From Pseudomonas farsensis (GTDB taxonomy: Bacteria > Pseudomonadota > Gammaproteobacteria > Pseudomonadales > Pseudomonadaceae), in NCBI RefSeq assembly GCF_014268805.2, contig NZ_JABWRF020000001.1, positions 992,001-1,056,000 of the forward strand: a stretch of DNA of 64,000 nt. Reading direction: 5' to 3'. The translations under genes and the position numbers were made by a program. Shown in pieces: positions 61,058 through 64,000 of the stretch (the stretch's first letter is position 1; the number at the start of each line of letters is the position of its first letter). The notes below the pieces were generated by a model. That model had not been told where the DNA came from, did not search any database, and was given only the letters and a program-made list of their open reading frames with translations.

Positions 61058-61377
61058 ATGCCGAGGATGTGCCGATGTTGTCGAGGGAAGAGGCGAATGC
61101 CTTGATCAAGGCGATTCTGTATTTGAAGTTCGACTGCGCCGATGCACAGTCACTGACGTATGCGGCAAGCCCGTTGATCAACAGCTCGCTGGATAAGCTC
61201 GTGGCGATGCACGGCTATGGGGAGGATTGGGCCAAGGTGTTTGCGGCACTACCGCCAGCCTACACCGAATTGGTAAAGCGCAAAATTGACGCTTCTGAGC
61301 AAGATAACGGCAGCGAATATGACGATGAAGTTCGGCAACTGGTAACGGAGTATTCCGTTTACCCCTACACGCTTTGA
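61054..61377 (+). CDS. Putative immunity protein to the Rhs toxin (first)
   Basis: A 107-residue soluble, mostly helical, acidic protein beginning MNAEDVPMLSREEANALIKAI. It overlaps the rhs stop by four bases (ATGA), the usual arrangement for the cognate immunity gene of a polymorphic toxin. I do not recognise the family. Features include a helical repeat-like pattern, AALPPAYTELVKRKIDASE and a C-terminal SVYPYTL. Function is inferred from overlap and size. The acidic charge would suit binding of a basic toxin surface. Confidence 0.7.
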   Translation: MNAEDVPMLSREEANALIKAILYLKFDCADAQSLTYAASPLINSSLDKLVAMHGYGEDWAKVFAALPPAYTELVKRKIDASEQDNGSEYDDEVRQLVTEYSVYPYTL

Positions 61378-61393
61378 GAGGGCGGGCCAGTTA

Positions 61394-61729
61394 ATGGCGC
61401 TGAGCATGGAAAAGTTTGTTCAAGGGCCCACGGACGACTTGGCGTCTGGTTGTGTTTTCAGATTTGCCGGTCAGTGGCCACATGAGGCTTGCGTGGACCT
61501 GATGCTGGTCAGCATGCCCGATGACTTCTCTGAATTCGGACTTGTGGTCACCACCGGCCACAAGGCAGGGCTTGTGCTGGTGCGTTTGCCCGAAGAGTGC
61601 GAATCAACGCGTTCGCGGGGGGTACGACACGACTGGTTGGTGAACAACTGGAGCAAATGGGTTTACCCGGAGTGCGATGTCGCCGATGTGTGGCTGCTTC
61701 GCCGATACGCGGTTCCCGACCTGCCTTGA
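61394..61729 (+). CDS. Putative second immunity-type protein (Imm45-like?)
   Basis: A 111-residue soluble protein, MALSMEKFVQGPTDDLASGC, starting 16 bases after the first immunity-like gene; GAGGGCGGGCC before 61394 gives a ribosome-binding site. The middle and C-terminal parts contain EFGLVVTTGHKAGLVLVRLP and HDWLVNNWSKWVYPECDVADVWLL. The WxKWVYPECxxxDVW pattern reminds me of Imm45-type immunity proteins, but this is from memory and unverified. It may protect against the Rhs toxin together with the upstream gene, or be an orphan immunity gene left from an earlier toxin tail. Confidence 0.65.
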   Translation: MALSMEKFVQGPTDDLASGCVFRFAGQWPHEACVDLMLVSMPDDFSEFGLVVTTGHKAGLVLVRLPEECESTRSRGVRHDWLVNNWSKWVYPECDVADVWLLRRYAVPDLP

Positions 61730-61733
61730 TAGC

Positions 61734-61754
61734 GGCCTGGCCATCGGCCAGGCC
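61734..61754. terminator. Bidirectional hairpin between the rhs immunity genes and dsbG
   Basis: GGCCTGGCC and its complement GGCCAGGCC face each other across a short loop, five bases after the second immunity gene stop and ten before the dsbG stop. It suits the ends of two convergent transcripts, but has no T-tract. Confidence 0.5.
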
Positions 61755-61763
61755 TCACGGCTG

Positions 61764-62522
61764 CTAGCGCTTGCCGAGAATCTCCCCGAGCATTTCCGGG
61801 CGCGGGGCCCCTTGCTGGCTTTGCACGTTGCCTTGCTCGTCCTGGTAGAAGATCGCAGGCGTCGCTGCCAGGCCCAGTTCTTCCATCAGCGCCGCATTGC
61901 GCTCAAGCTTTTCCTGCACAGCTTGCGGCACCGCGGTGAGCGCCTTGAGCGTGCTGCCCTTGCCGGCCTTTTCGTGGGCCTGCAACGCAGCCGCCGGGTC
62001 TTTGGCAGCCAGCAAGGCGGCTGATTTGCCAGGGCTGTAGGGGCGGATGATGCCGACCATGATATGGCGCAACTGCACCTTGCCCGACTCGACCCAAGGC
62101 CGCGCCTGTTGCCAGAACATGTTGCAGTACGGGCAGTTCGGGTCGCTGAATACATAGACGATGCGTGCGGCATCAGGCTTGCCGTCGGCGATCCAGGCGC
62201 TGTTGTGCATTTTTGCCCAGATGGCCTTGCTCATCGGCGCGTAGACCAGCTTTTGCAAAGGCTCGGCGCTCAGGTCCTGGCCGTTCGCGTCGAACAGGCT
62301 GCCCACCAGCACGTGCTTGCCGTCGGCGGTCAGGTACAGCGCGATGCCGTTGTTCTGGTACTCGGCGGCATAGCCGCGCAGGCCGTCGGGGGCATCGAAA
62401 CTGCCTTTGATCACCGCGCCCTTGGCTTGCAGTTGCTGGATTGGCTTGGGCAGTTCTTCGGCGTGCAGCAGGGGCGCGGCGAGCAGGGCAACGGTGAGGG
62501 GCAGCAGGGCTTTGAAGCGCAT
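61764..62522 (-). CDS. dsbG: Thiol:disulfide interchange protein DsbG
   Basis: A 252-residue periplasmic protein with signal peptide MRFKALLPLTVALLAAPLLHA. It has a dimerisation-like N-domain (IQQLQAKGAVIKGSFDAP, AEYQNNGIALYLTADGKHVLVG) and a thioredoxin-fold domain with the active site CPYC in FSDPNCPYCNMFW. The cis-Pro loop lies in GLAATPAIFYQD. This is the DsbC/DsbG type, and the spacing and the KGSFDAPDGLRGY segment point to DsbG, which reduces sulfenylated cysteines or isomerises disulfides. It is the last gene of a dsbD-tlpA-dsbG unit, with a 1-base gap from tlpA. Confidence 0.88.
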   Translation of the reverse strand: MRFKALLPLTVALLAAPLLHAEELPKPIQQLQAKGAVIKGSFDAPDGLRGYAAEYQNNGIALYLTADGKHVLVGSLFDANGQDLSAEPLQKLVYAPMSKAIWAKMHNSAWIADGKPDAARIVYVFSDPNCPYCNMFWQQARPWVESGKVQLRHIMVGIIRPYSPGKSAALLAAKDPAAALQAHEKAGKGSTLKALTAVPQAVQEKLERNAALMEELGLAATPAIFYQDEQGNVQSQQGAPRPEMLGEILGKR

Positions 62523-62523
62523 G

Positions 62524-63348
62524 TCAGGGTCCTTGTGGGGCGGGCGAGCTTTCGAACGGCTCCAGGGCGCGGTGCAGGCTGGCCCGGGACAGCTCGCCCA
62601 GATGACTGCCGATCAGGCGGCCGTCGGCGTTGTAGAAAAGCGTGGTGGGCAGGGCCATGGAGCCAACCGTGCGGGCTAGCTCGCCGGTGCCGTCGAACAG
62701 CACGTGGGACAGCATCAGGCCGGTGGTGGCCATGAAGGTGCTGACGTTCTCGGGCGTTTCGCCCTGGTTGACGAACAGGAACGTCACATTTGGGTAGTCG
62801 TGCTGGGCTTGTTGCAGCACCGGCATTTCGCGTCGGCATGGCGGGCACCAGGTGGCCCAGATATTGATGACCAGCGGGCGGCCTTTGTAGGCGTGCAAGG
62901 CAACCGCCTGGCCGCTTTTGTCGCGCAGGCTCAAGGCCGGCAGTTCGGTACCCTTGCTGTACAGGTGGCTGGCAAAACTTGCCAGCACCCAGAACAACCC
63001 GCCGCTGAACAGCGCCCAGCCCAGCGGGCGGCGCAGGCCAGGGCGGCGCCAGCCTTGCCAGGCGGTGGCCAACGCCATGCCCAGCAGGCCGCTCCACAGC
63101 GAGAAGCCGCCGTCGCGGATGTCGATGATTTCAAGCGGGGCATCGCGGTACATCGGCCAGTAGGCCAGCACGAAGCCTGCGCGGGCGAACAGCACCCCGA
63201 GCAGGAACAGGTTGAACAGCGCCGACTCCGGGTTTTCGCCGCCACGCTTGGCCACGCGCCAGCCCACCAGGCTGGCGATACCCAGGGCTGCCAGCAGCAG
63301 CAAGTGGTTCAAGGCCATGGTCAGTGGCCCCAGGGTGACGGTGAGCAT
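62524..63348 (-). CDS. Membrane-anchored TlpA-like thioredoxin
   Basis: A 274-residue protein. The N-terminal 130 residues contain about four TM segments (LLLLAALGIASLVGW, LFNLFLLGVLFARAGFVLAYW, GLLGMALATAWQGW and GWALFSGGLFWVLASFASHL), reminiscent in part of prolipoprotein diacylglyceryl transferase-like folds. The C-terminal domain is a periplasmic thioredoxin of the TlpA/DsbE type with ATWCPPCRREMP and the cis-Pro loop SMALPTTLFY. It would receive electrons from DsbD and pass them to DsbG or other partners. It shares one base with the dsbD stop (TGATG). Confidence 0.85.
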   Translation of the reverse strand: MLTVTLGPLTMALNHLLLLAALGIASLVGWRVAKRGGENPESALFNLFLLGVLFARAGFVLAYWPMYRDAPLEIIDIRDGGFSLWSGLLGMALATAWQGWRRPGLRRPLGWALFSGGLFWVLASFASHLYSKGTELPALSLRDKSGQAVALHAYKGRPLVINIWATWCPPCRREMPVLQQAQHDYPNVTFLFVNQGETPENVSTFMATTGLMLSHVLFDGTGELARTVGSMALPTTLFYNADGRLIGSHLGELSRASLHRALEPFESSPAPQGP

Positions 63349-64000
63349 CAGCCTTGGCTCCTGGTCTGGGCCCAGTGTTGCAGGAAGGTGGCAGCGTCCA
63401 CTTCACCCGTAATGCGCCGGGCGCGGCGCTCGTCGCCTTCCGGGCCGACCCAGACCAGGCTTGGCGGGCCGGGCACCTGGTAACGCTGCAGCAAGGCCTT
63501 GCTGTCGGGGGCATCCAGGGTGACATCCAGGCGCAGCAGGTGCACGCCATCGAGCGCCGCTTGCACGTCCGCGCGGGCGAAGACTTCGTTCTCCATGACC
63601 TTGCAGGCCACGCACCAGTCGGCGTAGTAGTCCACCAGCACCCACTGGCCACGGGCCTTGGCGGCGTCCAGCTCACGCTGCAAGGCGGCGGGAGTGCTGA
63701 CGGTGGTGAAAGCGTCATGTTTTGCAGCAGATGTTGCAGGGGGGCCGTTGCCTGCGAAAGGTTGCAGTGGCTGCCACAGGTCGTTGCCCCCGGCAGCGGC
63801 GCCGATCAGCAACAGGCCGCCCCACAACGCCCCGAGCATTGGCAGCACGCGTAGTACGGGGCGGGTGTGCAGGGTAAGCCAGGCGGCCCATGCCAGGGCG
63901 ATCAGCCAGGCGCCGGCCAGGGCCAACAGCAGGGGCGCTGGCAGCAGGCTGCGCACGGTATACAGCGCCATGGCCAGGAACACGAAGCCGAATACACCCT
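63348..64000 (-). CDS. dsbD: Thiol:disulfide interchange protein DsbD, C-terminal part (5' truncated by window edge)
   Basis: The C-terminal part of the transmembrane reductant carrier DsbD. Its frame runs off the window end. The visible part has the last TM helices (LYTVRSLLPAPLLLALAGAWL, VLPMLGALWGGLLLIGAAAG) and a C-terminal thioredoxin domain with ADWCVACKVMENEVF (CVAC active site) and QRYQVPGPPSLVWVG. DsbD carries electrons from cytosolic thioredoxin to the periplasm. Here it would feed the two downstream proteins of the same operon (TlpA-like and DsbG). Confidence 0.9.
   Translation of the reverse strand, partial: GVFGFVFLAMALYTVRSLLPAPLLLALAGAWLIALAWAAWLTLHTRPVLRVLPMLGALWGGLLLIGAAAGGNDLWQPLQPFAGNGPPATSAAKHDAFTTVSTPAALQRELDAAKARGQWVLVDYYADWCVACKVMENEVFARADVQAALDGVHLLRLDVTLDAPDSKALLQRYQVPGPPSLVWVGPEGDERRARRITGEVDAATFLQHWAQTRSQG

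Overview
The window looks like a chromosomal segment of a fluorescent Pseudomonas of the P. putida group. It is GC-rich. It carries the anr-hemN-ccoSIHG-cco1-cco2 order known from Pseudomonas, a pyoverdine chromophore synthetase (PvdL) next to its ECF sigma factor (PvdS/PfrI), and many Pseudomonas-type REP palindromes. The species is inferred from gene content, not from a database match.

Layout. 1-9667: end of an RND exporter, a small DUF5629-like protein, a secreted beta-propeller lactonase, a GST, the DNA-end nuclease SbcCD and a DUF2628 membrane protein. 9716-10051: a nested inverted-repeat block. 10080-12962: apt, anr and hemN, with an Anr box upstream of hemN. 13084-18320: two same-strand IS5-type elements flanking a relatively AT-rich gene for an NdvB-like GH17-GT2 glucan synthase. 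This block separates hemN from the cbb3 oxidase maturation genes. 18321-27684: TauE-like/CcoS/CcoI/CcoH/CcoG, then ccoNOQP copy 1. 28082-34915: a type VI secretion (T6SS) cargo module (VgrG, DUF4123 adaptor, VasX-like pore-forming toxin, DUF6708 putative immunity protein) set between the two oxidase operons. 35138-38319: ccoNOQP copy 2 with a perfect Anr box upstream. 38369-41122: an alpha/beta hydrolase, PpnP, a DEDD exonuclease and a periplasmic solute-binding protein. 41188-56204: a siderophore acetyltransferase, PvdS and PvdL. 56471-61729: a prePAAR-PAAR-Rhs effector with a C-terminal HYD1-like ADP-ribosyltransferase domain and two candidate immunity genes. 61764-64000: dsbG, a membrane-anchored thioredoxin and the 3' end of dsbD.

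How it works together. Anr senses low oxygen. The boxes I see suggest that it drives hemN (anaerobic haem synthesis) and the second cbb3 oxidase, while CcoG/H/I/S mature and metallate both oxidases. Iron limitation would relieve Fur at the pvdS promoter, and PvdS would then use TAAWT-N16-CGT promoters in front of pvdL and the acetyltransferase. Two independent T6SS toxin-immunity modules and the IS-bounded glucan synthase are accessory cargo placed in this conserved respiratory and siderophore backbone. I found no rRNA, tRNA or CRISPR array. The strongest candidates for something little described are the prePAAR Rhs-HYD1 effector without a neighbouring chaperone gene, the VasX-like module between the oxidase operons, and the IS-bounded GH17-GT2 synthase.
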